Shown here: positions 23,120-31,661 of the stretch, one piece after another | Numbering within the stretch: position 1 is the first letter of the stretch | How the letters are laid out: every line of letters starts with the position of its first letter | NCBI GenBank assembly: GCA_029857955.1 | Contig: JAOUFY010000026.1 | Span: 1-38,089, forward strand | Direction: 5' to 3' | Origin: Spirochaetia bacterium | GTDB taxonomy: Bacteria > Spirochaetota > Leptospiria > Turneriellales > JAOUFE01 | Length of the DNA stretch: 38,089 nucleotides | The notes under the pieces: generated by a model | What the model was told of the DNA's origin: nothing | The model's input: the letters and a program-made list of their open reading frames with translations, nothing else | The model's database searches: none | Made by a program: the position numbers and the translations under genes

Positions 23120-25339
23120 ATGGAAAATGATAAATTAAAAGATGACCGTATTGAAAAGATACTTCATCTCATAATGGAGTTTGCGTCTGGAAATCTGGAG
23201 GCAAGAGAAAAATCATCTGAAAATTTTGATGATCTCGATGGTATCATCGGCGGTTTAAATATGCTGGGAGAAGAGCTTCATGCTTCAACCGTTTCTCGCA
23301 ATTTTTTAAACAGCATAATTAAAGCTATGGCCGATGGATTGCTGGTTCTCGATATTGATTTAAATATACTTGAAGTAAATCCAGCTATTGAGGTTCTTCT
23401 CGGATATGAAGCCGATGAACTTATCGGTAACTCAATAGAAAAAATATTTGGAAGCGAAAAGTATTTGTTTGAACACATGTCTGATGGAAAAATAAAAGTC
23501 GGCTACTTTGCCGGCGTTGAAACAACATGTGTGTCAAAAAAAAATGTTAAAATATCGGTGGCCGTATCCATTTCTGCCATAAGGAATGATGAAGATGTGT
23601 ATGAAGATGAAATTGGCAAATTTATTTTTATCATCCATGATATTACTGAAAGTAAACGAAGAGAAGAAGAATTACGTATTGCGGCCATAACGTTTGAAAC
23701 TCATGAGGGAATTTTAATTACTGATGCCGAAGCAAAAATCATTCGCGTAAACAAGGCATTTCAAGATATCACAGGCTATAGTTCAGAAGAAGTTCTTGGT
23801 AAAAATCCTCATATAATCAGTTCGGGAAGACACGATAAAGCTTTTTATGAAAGTATGTGGAAACAGTTAAAACAAACTGGCGCATGGGACGGCGAAATCT
23901 GGAACCGGCGAAAAAACGGGCAAATATATCCTGAATGGATGACCATTACCGCGATAAAAAATGATGAATTTCAACATATTCAATACGTTGCTATATTTAG
24001 CGACATAACCGGTCGCAAGCAGGTTGAAGAAGAAATTCACAATCTGGCATTTTATGACCCCCTGACGAATTTACCAAATCGACGTTTACTTTTAGATCGA
24101 TTGCATCTTGCGCTGGCTCAATCAGAGCGTACTAAAAATTTCGGCGCTGTGATGTTCATTGATTTAGATCAGTTTAAAAATTTAAACGATATGATGGGGC
24201 ATGAATATGGAGATTTGCTTTTAATTGAGGTTTCAAAAAGAATCAGTACCTGTTTGCGAGAGATGGATACGGTTGCCAGACTTGGCGGCGATGAATTTGT
24301 CGTCTTGATCGAAGAAGTAAATGTAAATCAGGAACAGGCTTTGCAAAAAATTGCCCTCATTGCAGAAAAAATTAGATCCACATTGGTTGAACCTTATAAT
24401 CTTGATGAATATAACTATTACAGCTCGCCAAGTATAGGCGTTGCCCTGTATCAGGGAAATGAAAACTCTCCCAGCGAATTGCTTAAGTCAGCCGACATTG
24501 CCATGTACCAGGCAAAAAATTCAGGACGGAACATGGTTCGTTTTTTTGATCCCTATATGCAAAAAGCTGTTGAAAATCACGCCACCATTGAATTAAATTT
24601 GCGAAATGCCGTTAAAAATAATCAATTAAAGCTTCACTACCAGATTCAGGTGGATATGAGCGGGCGACCTGTCGGCGCAGAAGCTTTGATACGATGGTAT
24701 GATCCGGTTAAGGGTATAATACTGCCTTTGGAGTTTATTCCCATAGCTGAAGAAAGTAATTTAATTCTGGAAATCGGCGACTGGGTGATTGAAAATGCAT
24801 GCCGTCAAATTGCAAGCTGGAGTAAAAATAAAAAGACGCGTCACCTGATACTCTCCATCAATATAAGCGCCCGTCAATTTGGATTAAATGATTTTGTTGA
24901 AAAAATAGCAGCATCGATAAAGTCACATAAAATTGATCCTTCTCGTTTAAATCTTGAGTTAACGGAACATATTTTATTAAGCAATGTAAGCAATGTCGTG
25001 GAAAAAATGAATGCATTGAGGTCAATTGGAATAGAGTTATCAATTGATGATTTCGGCACAGGGTATTCATCTTTGTCGTATCTTAAGCAATTGCCCATAA
25101 ATCAGTTAAAAATTGACCAGAGTTTTATTCGTGATATTATGACAGATGTCAATGATGCGATGATGGTAAAAACCATCATCAATCTGGGGCAAAATTTTAA
25201 TTTAAATGTAATTGCCGAAGGTGTTGAAACCGAAGATCAGCATACATTTTTACTTAACAATGGATGTATGACTTCGCAGGGTTTTTTATTTGGTAAACCT
25301 ATACCAATAGAAGAGTTTAATTTGGTTTTTGAAAAATAA
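23120..25339 (+). CDS. PAS-PAS-GGDEF-EAL bifunctional c-di-GMP signalling protein
   Basis: 739 residues, with no membrane segment. Order: a ~60-residue HAMP-like helical start (FASGNLEAREKSSENFDDLD, GLNMLGEEL), two PAS domains (~65-190 and ~195-305; the second has the typical ITDAEAKIIRVNKAFQDITG and GRKQVEEEI), GGDEF (~313-475), and EAL (~490-735). The GGDEF domain has DPLTNLPNRR, DLDQFKNLND and an intact GGDEF, with the I-site REMD five residues before it. The EAL domain keeps EALIRW, ELTEHILL, SIDDFGTGYSS, KIDQSF and AEGVETEDQ, so both synthesis and hydrolysis of c-di-GMP are predicted possible. The PAS ligand is unknown. The gene follows the STAS-like cassette and ends 24 bp before the convergent RNase R gene. 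Confidence 0.93.
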   Translation: MENDKLKDDRIEKILHLIMEFASGNLEAREKSSENFDDLDGIIGGLNMLGEELHASTVSRNFLNSIIKAMADGLLVLDIDLNILEVNPAIEVLLGYEADELIGNSIEKIFGSEKYLFEHMSDGKIKVGYFAGVETTCVSKKNVKISVAVSISAIRNDEDVYEDEIGKFIFIIHDITESKRREEELRIAAITFETHEGILITDAEAKIIRVNKAFQDITGYSSEEVLGKNPHIISSGRHDKAFYESMWKQLKQTGAWDGEIWNRRKNGQIYPEWMTITAIKNDEFQHIQYVAIFSDITGRKQVEEEIHNLAFYDPLTNLPNRRLLLDRLHLALAQSERTKNFGAVMFIDLDQFKNLNDMMGHEYGDLLLIEVSKRISTCLREMDTVARLGGDEFVVLIEEVNVNQEQALQKIALIAEKIRSTLVEPYNLDEYNYYSSPSIGVALYQGNENSPSELLKSADIAMYQAKNSGRNMVRFFDPYMQKAVENHATIELNLRNAVKNNQLKLHYQIQVDMSGRPVGAEALIRWYDPVKGIILPLEFIPIAEESNLILEIGDWVIENACRQIASWSKNKKTRHLILSINISARQFGLNDFVEKIAASIKSHKIDPSRLNLELTEHILLSNVSNVVEKMNALRSIGIELSIDDFGTGYSSLSYLKQLPINQLKIDQSFIRDIMTDVNDAMMVKTIINLGQNFNLNVIAEGVETEDQHTFLLNNGCMTSQGFLFGKPIPIEEFNLVFEK

Positions 25340-25363
25340 AAAAAACAAGCTGCTATTTTCCCG

Positions 25364-27532
25364 TCAAGACTTTTCGATAGAAACAATTTCAAAAGCCAAC
25401 TGAATTTTCTCCCAATCTGCCTTAACCAATTTTACTTTAAATTTTTGACCAAGAGCAATTTCTCTGGAAAATCTGGGCAATTTAACGCGAAAATCATCGA
25501 TTGTAAATACTTCGCCGCGTTTGTCAAAACTTGCCGCAGGAATAAAACCTTCAACGCGCGGATTTTGTGTTTGTATAAAAAGACCATTTTGATTAAATCC
25601 AGAAAAAAATGCATTGTAGGTTTCGCCTATTTTATCTTTAAAATGTCTCAGAGAGATGAGTTTTAAAACAGTTTTCTCTGCATCCATCGCAACTCGTTCC
25701 AGGCGACTGGTTTCGGTTCCGATCACTTCCAGTTGTTTTTTGTTATAGGGAAGATGCTCTCCGGATAGGCATGCGAACAATTGCCGGTGAACCACGAGAT
25801 CAGAAAAACGACGTATGGGCGAAGTAAAGTGGGTATAGTCTGAAAATCCGAGTCCCCAGTGACCAAGCGGCATATTTTTATAAGCTGCCTGAGAAAAAGA
25901 TCGCAATAAAATGTAGTTAAAGATTTCTTCTACTTCGCTGCCTTCAACAAGTTTAATAATTTTTTGAACTTGCTGAAAATGAAGGTTTTTAATTTGAGTG
26001 TTAAATCCGTACAGTTTTAAGAATGCATTTATTTTTTCAAGACCGCTTGCCGGCATTGGATCATGTACCCGGTAAATTCCAGGAATCTTTTTTTCTCTCA
26101 TAAAGTTTGCCGTACAAATGTTGGCGCTTAACATACATTCTTCAATCAACCTGTGAGAGTTCAGGCGCGCTTTTTCGTGCATGGTGAGAATCCGTCCATG
26201 AGCGTCGACAACGAGATCTGTCTCTTTGATGTTAAGTTCTATTTTACCTGTAGCCACTCGTTTTTGGTGTAATTTTTTTGCCAGTTGCCAAATATCATAT
26301 AAAGGCGATCCTTTTTTTTCCAGGTGTTTTTCGGCATCTTCGTAGGTAAATCGTTTTCCAAGATGAATGATGGATTTATACAAGTGGTATTCCAGCAGGT
26401 TTCCGTCTTGACTGTAATGCATTTCACAGGTAAAACTGAGCCGTTTTGTTTTCGGGCGAAGGCTGCAAAAATCTTCAGATAAAATTGGCGGGAGCATTGG
26501 TAAAACGTAGTTTTTCAGATAGTAAGAATTTCCTCTTTTGTAAGCTTCCATGTCCAGCAAGGTGTCTTTAGCAACGTAATGCCCAACATCAGCGATATGA
26601 ACATACAAAATTAACTTATCGCCTCTTTTTTCAAATGAAATGGCGTCGTCAAAATCTTTTGAATCGGCTCCGTCAATTGTGCATGAGTAGAGTTTTTTTA
26701 AATTTACTCTTTTGGGGTCTTTCATTCCTGCTTTTTCAAGCTTTTTCATATCTCTTTTGCGGGGAATCAATTCGCTGTCGTATTCAACAGGTATATTAAA
26801 TCTTGCAGCGATTCTCATATGATCAGATGTGCTTTGAGAGACAGGAACATTTTTTACCAGGCGAAAAACATTACATTCCCTATATAATGGATAATTTCCT
26901 TTTTTATTTCCACGACTTTTACCTGTGTCATCTTCAGGAATAGCGATTTCACGAGTTTCTCCGGTTTCTTCAACAATCATGTATGAATCAGATTCTATTG
27001 TGCCGGTATGTTTTAATATTCCTACAGGCGAGTCTGGGAGATCTATCAGATGTATTAAAACAATGCCGGATTCAATGCGGCTGCTGACCTTACCAAGATA
27101 TTGTGTTGTAAATGGTTCAACAATAGAAACCACTCTGCCTTCGTATCTGTCCCTGGAAATATCCATGATTTCAATTAAAACTTTGTCTCGGTGATTTGCG
27201 CCGTTTCTTTTTGAAGGAGGAATAATTATATCACGATCAAAGCTTCCCATGCCGAAAGCCATACCGTTTGGCGCGACCGATAATCTTACTTCGATTAAAA
27301 ATGGATGACGAGGAATAACCTGTGATCCTTTAATTTGAATAAGTTCATACATTTCCAGATCTTTTAAAAATTGATCCATGGTTTCAGATGAACCATGCTT
27401 TCCTTTTCTTCTTTGAGTATTTTTTTGCGTTTGTGCAATGCCGGTTTTTTCTTCTTTAATAAGAACCATAGGAACAGGATTGCCCCTTGCTTTTTTTAAA
27501 GTGAATAATAAATTTTGAAAAGATTTATACAT
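25364..27532 (-). CDS. rnr: Ribonuclease R family 3'-5' exoribonuclease (RNB domain)
   Basis: 722 residues. An N-terminal helix-turn-helix-like part and an OB/cold-shock region (RHPFLIEVRLSVAPNGMAFG, FDRDIIIPPSKRNGA) are followed by the RNB catalytic domain. Its metal-binding aspartates are in CTIDGADSKDFDDAISF (~287-303), and YTHFTSPIRRFSDLVVHR lies further on. A C-terminal S1 domain follows (FSGFNQNGLFIQTQNPRVEGFIP). It degrades structured RNA and takes part in RNA quality control. Its start overlaps the stop of tsaB by one base, making it the last gene of a minus-strand operon. The length is a little under E. coli RNase R (813), mainly because the basic C-terminal tail is missing. Confidence 0.93.
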   Translation of the reverse strand: MYKSFQNLLFTLKKARGNPVPMVLIKEEKTGIAQTQKNTQRRKGKHGSSETMDQFLKDLEMYELIQIKGSQVIPRHPFLIEVRLSVAPNGMAFGMGSFDRDIIIPPSKRNGANHRDKVLIEIMDISRDRYEGRVVSIVEPFTTQYLGKVSSRIESGIVLIHLIDLPDSPVGILKHTGTIESDSYMIVEETGETREIAIPEDDTGKSRGNKKGNYPLYRECNVFRLVKNVPVSQSTSDHMRIAARFNIPVEYDSELIPRKRDMKKLEKAGMKDPKRVNLKKLYSCTIDGADSKDFDDAISFEKRGDKLILYVHIADVGHYVAKDTLLDMEAYKRGNSYYLKNYVLPMLPPILSEDFCSLRPKTKRLSFTCEMHYSQDGNLLEYHLYKSIIHLGKRFTYEDAEKHLEKKGSPLYDIWQLAKKLHQKRVATGKIELNIKETDLVVDAHGRILTMHEKARLNSHRLIEECMLSANICTANFMREKKIPGIYRVHDPMPASGLEKINAFLKLYGFNTQIKNLHFQQVQKIIKLVEGSEVEEIFNYILLRSFSQAAYKNMPLGHWGLGFSDYTHFTSPIRRFSDLVVHRQLFACLSGEHLPYNKKQLEVIGTETSRLERVAMDAEKTVLKLISLRHFKDKIGETYNAFFSGFNQNGLFIQTQNPRVEGFIPAASFDKRGEVFTIDDFRVKLPRFSREIALGQKFKVKLVKADWEKIQLAFEIVSIEKS

Positions 27533-28221
27533 TATAATTTCCTGCTAGCGACGAGATCATGTCCATAAAATGGCATGCTGTTCATTAGCTCCTTTTTGTT
27601 TTTTAAAATAAAATCAGGATCCGGCATATCTATCGCGACTATATCTTGAGTCACCATGCTCTGCGGATCAAATTCCGGTGCAGTTTTTTCTTTGGAATTC
27701 TCAAGTTGCGGATATTGATTCCAAATCTTGATTTTTTTATGAGTAACGAGAGCATTCTCTGTTTTCAAGAGATTGTCTTTCAATTGTGAATAGTGATTTG
27801 TCCATTCCGCTAAACTTCGAATATTGTCTGCTTTATCATCTTGATCTGGATCGCATGAAAAATACAGAGTTCGGTTTGTTTGTACCAGTAAAGCTTCATC
27901 TATTTTACAAAATAATGAATGAAAAAAACGAGAAGTCGAAAAAGTCAAAAACAATTTATCCCATAAAATAGCCAAAGTTTTCAGGTAAGTAAAATTAATT
28001 CTAAGTCCGGTAAATGATCCTGGTCCATACCCTGCCGCAAAGCCATCAAGATTATTTAAGGGAAAGCTATCGCAAAATTCATGAATCAACAATTCAAGCC
28101 AGTTATCTTTTCTTCTATCGGTTTTTACACAAAGTAATTTATTAATATTCCATTTTTGATTAAAGTCGCATAAAGCTAAAAATGTATATTGTGTGGAAGT
28201 ATCGACGGTCAGTATTCTCAT
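27532..28221 (-). CDS. tsaB: tRNA t6A modification protein TsaB
   Basis: 229 residues. The N-terminal strand MRILTVDTSTQYTFLALCD and the hallmark AAGYGPGSFTGLRINFTYLK identify TsaB, the inactive actin-fold paralogue of TsaD that scaffolds the TsaD-TsaB-TsaE complex. The C-terminal half is poorly conserved and rich in charged residues, which is normal in the family. It follows tsaE by 5 bp and overlaps the RNase R gene start. Confidence 0.9.
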   Translation of the reverse strand: MRILTVDTSTQYTFLALCDFNQKWNINKLLCVKTDRRKDNWLELLIHEFCDSFPLNNLDGFAAGYGPGSFTGLRINFTYLKTLAILWDKLFLTFSTSRFFHSLFCKIDEALLVQTNRTLYFSCDPDQDDKADNIRSLAEWTNHYSQLKDNLLKTENALVTHKKIKIWNQYPQLENSKEKTAPEFDPQSMVTQDIVAIDMPDPDFILKNKKELMNSMPFYGHDLVASRKL

Positions 28222-28226
28222 TGGAC

Positions 28227-28685
28227 TTATAGAGTGTATGTTAACGTTCTTTGAACGACTTTATTTTCTTGATTGCTCCATACAGTATCTAACTTTAAAG
28301 AATAAATGGTAACACCTGACGTCAACAAGTTTAAATTTACTTTCTCAGGCCATTCTATGAAGGCATAAAATGGAATATCCGGAGAGATTTCAGAAAAATG
28401 TAGATCTATCAGTGAATCAGCATTTGTAAGGCGATAGCAATCCAGATGAAAAACATTTAGTGCAGAATCATCAAAATAGCGGCCAGAATAGCTGTTCATT
28501 ATGTTAAAAGTTGGCGATTGCACCCGTTCTTCAATTTCTAAAAGTATTGCGGCTTCTTTTGTTAACGTGGTTTTTCCTGCTCCTGGATGTCCCTGCAATG
28601 CAAAAATGGCGCTTGGAGGAATATTCAGCAGTAGTTCTTTAACTGCTTTTTTCAGGTCGTTTATTGACGTTATATCATAAATCAT
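28227..28685 (-). CDS. tsaE: tRNA t6A modification ATPase TsaE
   Basis: 152 residues. Walker A is GHPGAGKTT (~32-40). The family-specific motifs are VQSPTFNIMNSY, VFHLDCYRL and FIEWPEKV. TsaE is the small P-loop ATPase that resets the TsaB-TsaD complex between rounds of t6A synthesis. The gene overlaps the nitrilase-family gene upstream by 11 bases and is followed by tsaB after 5, so the set is tightly coupled. Confidence 0.95.
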   Translation of the reverse strand: MIYDITSINDLKKAVKELLLNIPPSAIFALQGHPGAGKTTLTKEAAILLEIEERVQSPTFNIMNSYSGRYFDDSALNVFHLDCYRLTNADSLIDLHFSEISPDIPFYAFIEWPEKVNLNLLTSGVTIYSLKLDTVWSNQENKVVQRTLTYTL

Positions 28686-29469
28686 AATCTACCTTTTTTA
28701 CATGTCCATCTGATGCAGAATAGCTCAATACACCCTGCCAGTTGATGTTGGTAGCACGAATTAATATTCCATCGGGCGAAGCAATGAGAGACCGTCCCTG
28801 GACTTTGCCTGAGTTTACAGGCGATATTTTATTATCGATGGTTCCGGTATGACCGGTTAAACAGCATTTAAACAATACAGCTCCGCTTAATTTTGCTCCA
28901 TTTTGAAAGATTGATAAATCACGATCTAATCTGGCCTCTTCAGTATCATCAGGCAAAAATGGAGATGCAACGGGAATGGCCATGTATTTGACTCCTTTGT
29001 AATCTGTAAAATATGACGGATTATTGACATCCGCACAAACCAGAAATCCCCAGTTTTCTTTCGTTGATGGATGTTCTATGGTTAGTTGATCTTCGCCACT
29101 TGTAAGGTATAAGGATTCATTTAAAAACAGATTTCTTTTAAAATAATAAGCCAGTAAATTTCCGTTTAACAGAATCGGCAAGGCATTGTACAGATGGTCA
29201 CCTTTTGAAAAAAGAATGGTTCCTCCTGCAATCATGGTGTCATGCATTTCTTCTTCCAGTGATAGTCGGTATAGTTTTTTCAAAGAATCTGCCGAAACAG
29301 AAAATAAATCATCCAGACTTTTAACTCCCGTGTGAAAAGTAAAATATTCAGGAAAAATCAAGGTGTTTGAAAATGACCCGATATTTAATAAAAAATTATA
29401 TTCAGCATCTTTTTTTTCAGGCAATGGCGAGGCAGATCTTTGGTATATTGAAATATATTTTTTTTGCAT
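28675..29469 (-). CDS. Nitrilase-superfamily carbon-nitrogen hydrolase
   Basis: 264 residues with the complete catalytic triad of the family in order: Glu41 (LIFPEYFTF), Lys111 (AYYFKRNLFLNE) and Cys145 (GFLVCADVNNP). The AGGTILFSKGDHLYNALPIL segment is the usual strand pair before the Lys. The family hydrolyses amides or nitriles through a cysteine thioester. The closest sub-branch cannot be told, since the flanking residues are divergent. It heads the tsaE-tsaB-RNase R operon and overlaps tsaE by 11 bases. A role in t6A synthesis is not known for this family, so the grouping is probably one of convenience. Confidence 0.78.
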   Translation of the reverse strand: MQKKYISIYQRSASPLPEKKDAEYNFLLNIGSFSNTLIFPEYFTFHTGVKSLDDLFSVSADSLKKLYRLSLEEEMHDTMIAGGTILFSKGDHLYNALPILLNGNLLAYYFKRNLFLNESLYLTSGEDQLTIEHPSTKENWGFLVCADVNNPSYFTDYKGVKYMAIPVASPFLPDDTEEARLDRDLSIFQNGAKLSGAVLFKCCLTGHTGTIDNKISPVNSGKVQGRSLIASPDGILIRATNINWQGVLSYSASDGHVKKVDYDL

Positions 29470-29830
29470 ATAAATTTATGTAAACGAGTTTCGAATTTTA
29501 AAAATCCATTGAGGTCGTCAATACATTGAATCTGAGGGAGCGGCTAATTCTTTGCAGAAAGGTGTTGTTTTGGCGCGCTACGCACGCCAAAACAACCACA
29601 CTTTGTTAAAATCCAGCCGTTTCCGAATCTGATGTTACGGCTAAATTTCGGACATCTGGTTGCAAAACTGAAGAAAACCCTGGTAAATTCTTATATGGAA
29701 AAATTTCAGGCGGGTATATTTGCTGGAAAAACAATGGACATAATATAACGTTAATTGTAGGGTGCTTAACGGACAATTTAAAAAATGCATTTTATTTAAA
29801 TTGTTCAAATAACTTTTAACGGGGTTTAAG
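29470..29830. promoter_or_regulatory. 361-bp divergent intergenic region with a direct-repeat-flanked stem-loop
   Basis: No supported gene. It should carry the promoters of the nitrilase-tsaEB operon (left) and of the C45-like gene (right). It contains the stem-loop with flanking direct repeats described separately (29528-29644). The last 120 bp are AT-rich, and GGGG lies about 7 bases before the ATG at 29831 as a weak ribosome-binding site. A 66-codon minus frame across 29641-29841 has no coding signature. Confidence 0.45.
29528..29644. repeat. Stem-loop flanked by 20-base imperfect direct repeats
   Basis: GAATCTGAGGGAGCGGCTAA (29528-29547) and GAATCTGATGTTACGGCTAA (29625-29644) match at 16 of 20 positions. 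Between them GTTGTTTTGGCG (29564-29575) pairs perfectly with CGCCAAAACAAC (29585-29596) over a 9-base loop. The stem extends imperfectly outward (CAGAAAGGT against ACCACACTTTG). The block resembles a small inserted element or a structured RNA. Confidence 0.5.
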
Positions 29831-31537
29831 ATGGATATCAAAGAAGCATTTAAAATAGACGGATTTAATGTTATAGACAGCTGTAAAATAAATGCGCATA
29901 CAGGTTATGCGGCAGAGAGTATAAGCGCTGTTAATCATTTAAACGGAAAGAAAAAGCGGGCATACTATATCGAAGGCAGTCCGGATGAAATGGGTTACCA
30001 GATGGGCTTTCTTGGCCACGCTGAAATAAAGCAAATGGTCAAAGAATTTCCCCGCGAAACCATTTCAGGATTTCTTGACCCAGCGATGTCGCCGGTTTTA
30101 AAAGATATCATCATTGATTTTCTCTTGTTTTTTATACGAGAAAGTATTTATACTTTTATCGACGATATTCCCTTTGAGTATGTGCAGGAAGCGCATGGAA
30201 TGGTAAGGGGTCTTCATAAAGCTGATCCAACCGCAGTGGGTATTCAATTTGAAGATATCTGGATATTAAATGTCGGTATTGATGTACTCATGGCAAATTT
30301 AAGCAGTCCCCCCAAATTTTTACAGGCCATTGCAGATTCTCCGGAAGTAAAAAAACAAAAATACAAGCCGAAAATCGAAGATTTTAAAATTCCTCATTTT
30401 TGTAATGCCTATTCAGCCTTTGGCTCAGCAGTAGAAAAACCAGACACTCATTTTTTCGGGAGGGACTGGATGTTTAACGGAGGTAATACCCTTGAAAATT
30501 GCGCAGCGTTAATTATAACAAAACCAACGGGCGGTAGAAAGCCATTGGTTTATGCAGGAGCGCCGGGGTTTATCGGAGCTGCACTGGCCATGAACATGGA
30601 TGGAGTTGCTATGGGGGTCGATCTTGTATCTGCCGCAAATGCCAACCCGTCACGGCCGGGATTTAATTCGATACTTCTGGTACGACATTGTATACATAGA
30701 TGTGACAGCGCTGAAACCGTATCGCAAACTGTAATAAAAGCAAAACGCGGCGCGCCGTATATTTATCCTGTCAGCGACGGAAAAAGTAACAAGGCGTGTA
30801 TCATTGAGGCCGGAATGAAAACCGCAAACCTTGATCCGTTAAGTTACGCTTCTGACGATGTAAAAGCTTATTTGCCAAATAAAGCTTTTCTTAATGCCAA
30901 CGCTGAAGCGCCGCAGGAAGGTTTGTTTGTTCGCTGGAATACTTATCAGCAGCCTGCTATATTTATGAAAAATTACAATAAAGGACTTTTTGAACATTTT
31001 GGTAAAAAATATAGTCCAGATGTCTGGGGTGCAGATGGTTTGGTTTTCAAGGAGCCTTTTGCGGATCCAAATGCGTTTGGATTTTATTTTTTCAGTCCCC
31101 TGAGACAAGATAAAGCTGATTATATTCTCACAACAAATTCCTGGGTTCATCCTCCCATGAACATTTGTTCGATGGGTGAATTTACAAATACGTTCAGTAA
31201 ATTATACTGGTCTGATCCTCAGTGGCGATACGATATGCTCAATGAAGTTATACGAGGCTTCTATGGTAAATTTAACTGGGAAACGGCCTGGAGAACCATC
31301 AACTATCAATCGCCCTCCACTGGCGAAGGCGACGGTAAAAAGTATTATGTAATTGAAGGTTCGCCATGGAAACTTCCCATTGTGAAATATACTGATAAAG
31401 ATGGAAAACCACAATCAACATGGCGTGTAGACGGTATGACAAACCTTTGCGAATTACGAACCGCTAAAAAAATGCGGTCATTGTATGGAACGTATGCGGA
31501 TGATTATGTAGAAATAACCCTGCCAAATTACGTTTAG
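29831..31537 (+). CDS. C45-like Ntn-hydrolase (acyl-CoA:6-aminopenicillanate acyltransferase superfamily)
   Basis: 568 residues. The early GSPDEMGYQMGFLGHAEI segment and the core IPHFCNAYSAFGSAV ... HFFGRDWMFNGG match the C45/phospholipase B-like Ntn fold, where a Cys becomes the N-terminal nucleophile after self-cleavage. Cys191 is the candidate, and GRDWMF corresponds to the GrN(W/M)D-type strand. PLVYAGAPGFIGAALAMNMDGVAMGVDL is the following substrate-site sheet. The protein is longer than typical C45 peptidases (~350-400) because of a long N-terminal helical part and a C-terminal region after ~330 rich in Trp and Tyr. No signal peptide is visible. The substrate is probably an N-acyl compound but is not known. 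A palindromic module follows the stop. Confidence 0.62.
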   Translation: MDIKEAFKIDGFNVIDSCKINAHTGYAAESISAVNHLNGKKKRAYYIEGSPDEMGYQMGFLGHAEIKQMVKEFPRETISGFLDPAMSPVLKDIIIDFLLFFIRESIYTFIDDIPFEYVQEAHGMVRGLHKADPTAVGIQFEDIWILNVGIDVLMANLSSPPKFLQAIADSPEVKKQKYKPKIEDFKIPHFCNAYSAFGSAVEKPDTHFFGRDWMFNGGNTLENCAALIITKPTGGRKPLVYAGAPGFIGAALAMNMDGVAMGVDLVSAANANPSRPGFNSILLVRHCIHRCDSAETVSQTVIKAKRGAPYIYPVSDGKSNKACIIEAGMKTANLDPLSYASDDVKAYLPNKAFLNANAEAPQEGLFVRWNTYQQPAIFMKNYNKGLFEHFGKKYSPDVWGADGLVFKEPFADPNAFGFYFFSPLRQDKADYILTTNSWVHPPMNICSMGEFTNTFSKLYWSDPQWRYDMLNEVIRGFYGKFNWETAWRTINYQSPSTGEGDGKKYYVIEGSPWKLPIVKYTDKDGKPQSTWRVDGMTNLCELRTAKKMRSLYGTYADDYVEITLPNYV

Positions 31538-31565
31538 ATAATTTGTGGTAAACGAAAAATTGTGA

Positions 31566-31656
31566 GGGGAAGGGGTTGTATAAAAAGTTTATCTGAGATT
31601 TGAGATAAATTCGTAACTTTTTTAGACAACCCCGAGGGGAGAGACTTCTCCCCTTT
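31566..31656 (+). repeat. Palindromic gene-end module, copy 2
   Basis: The left arm GGGGAAGGGGTTGTATAAAA begins at 31566. The right arm TTTTTTAGACAACCCC ends at 31633. A 7-bp-stem hairpin GGGGAGAGACTTCTCCCC (31636-31653) with TTT follows. An inner TTATCT/AGATAA dyad fills the middle. The module spans the gap between the convergent C45-like and patatin genes and ends just before the stop codon of the latter, so it can terminate the plus-strand transcript. Confidence 0.75.
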
Positions 31657-31661
31657 AAATT

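Noticed and set aside
29641-29841. 66-codon minus-strand frame
   Set aside because: It runs over the C45-like gene start and the promoter region, has no ribosome-binding site and no recognisable features.
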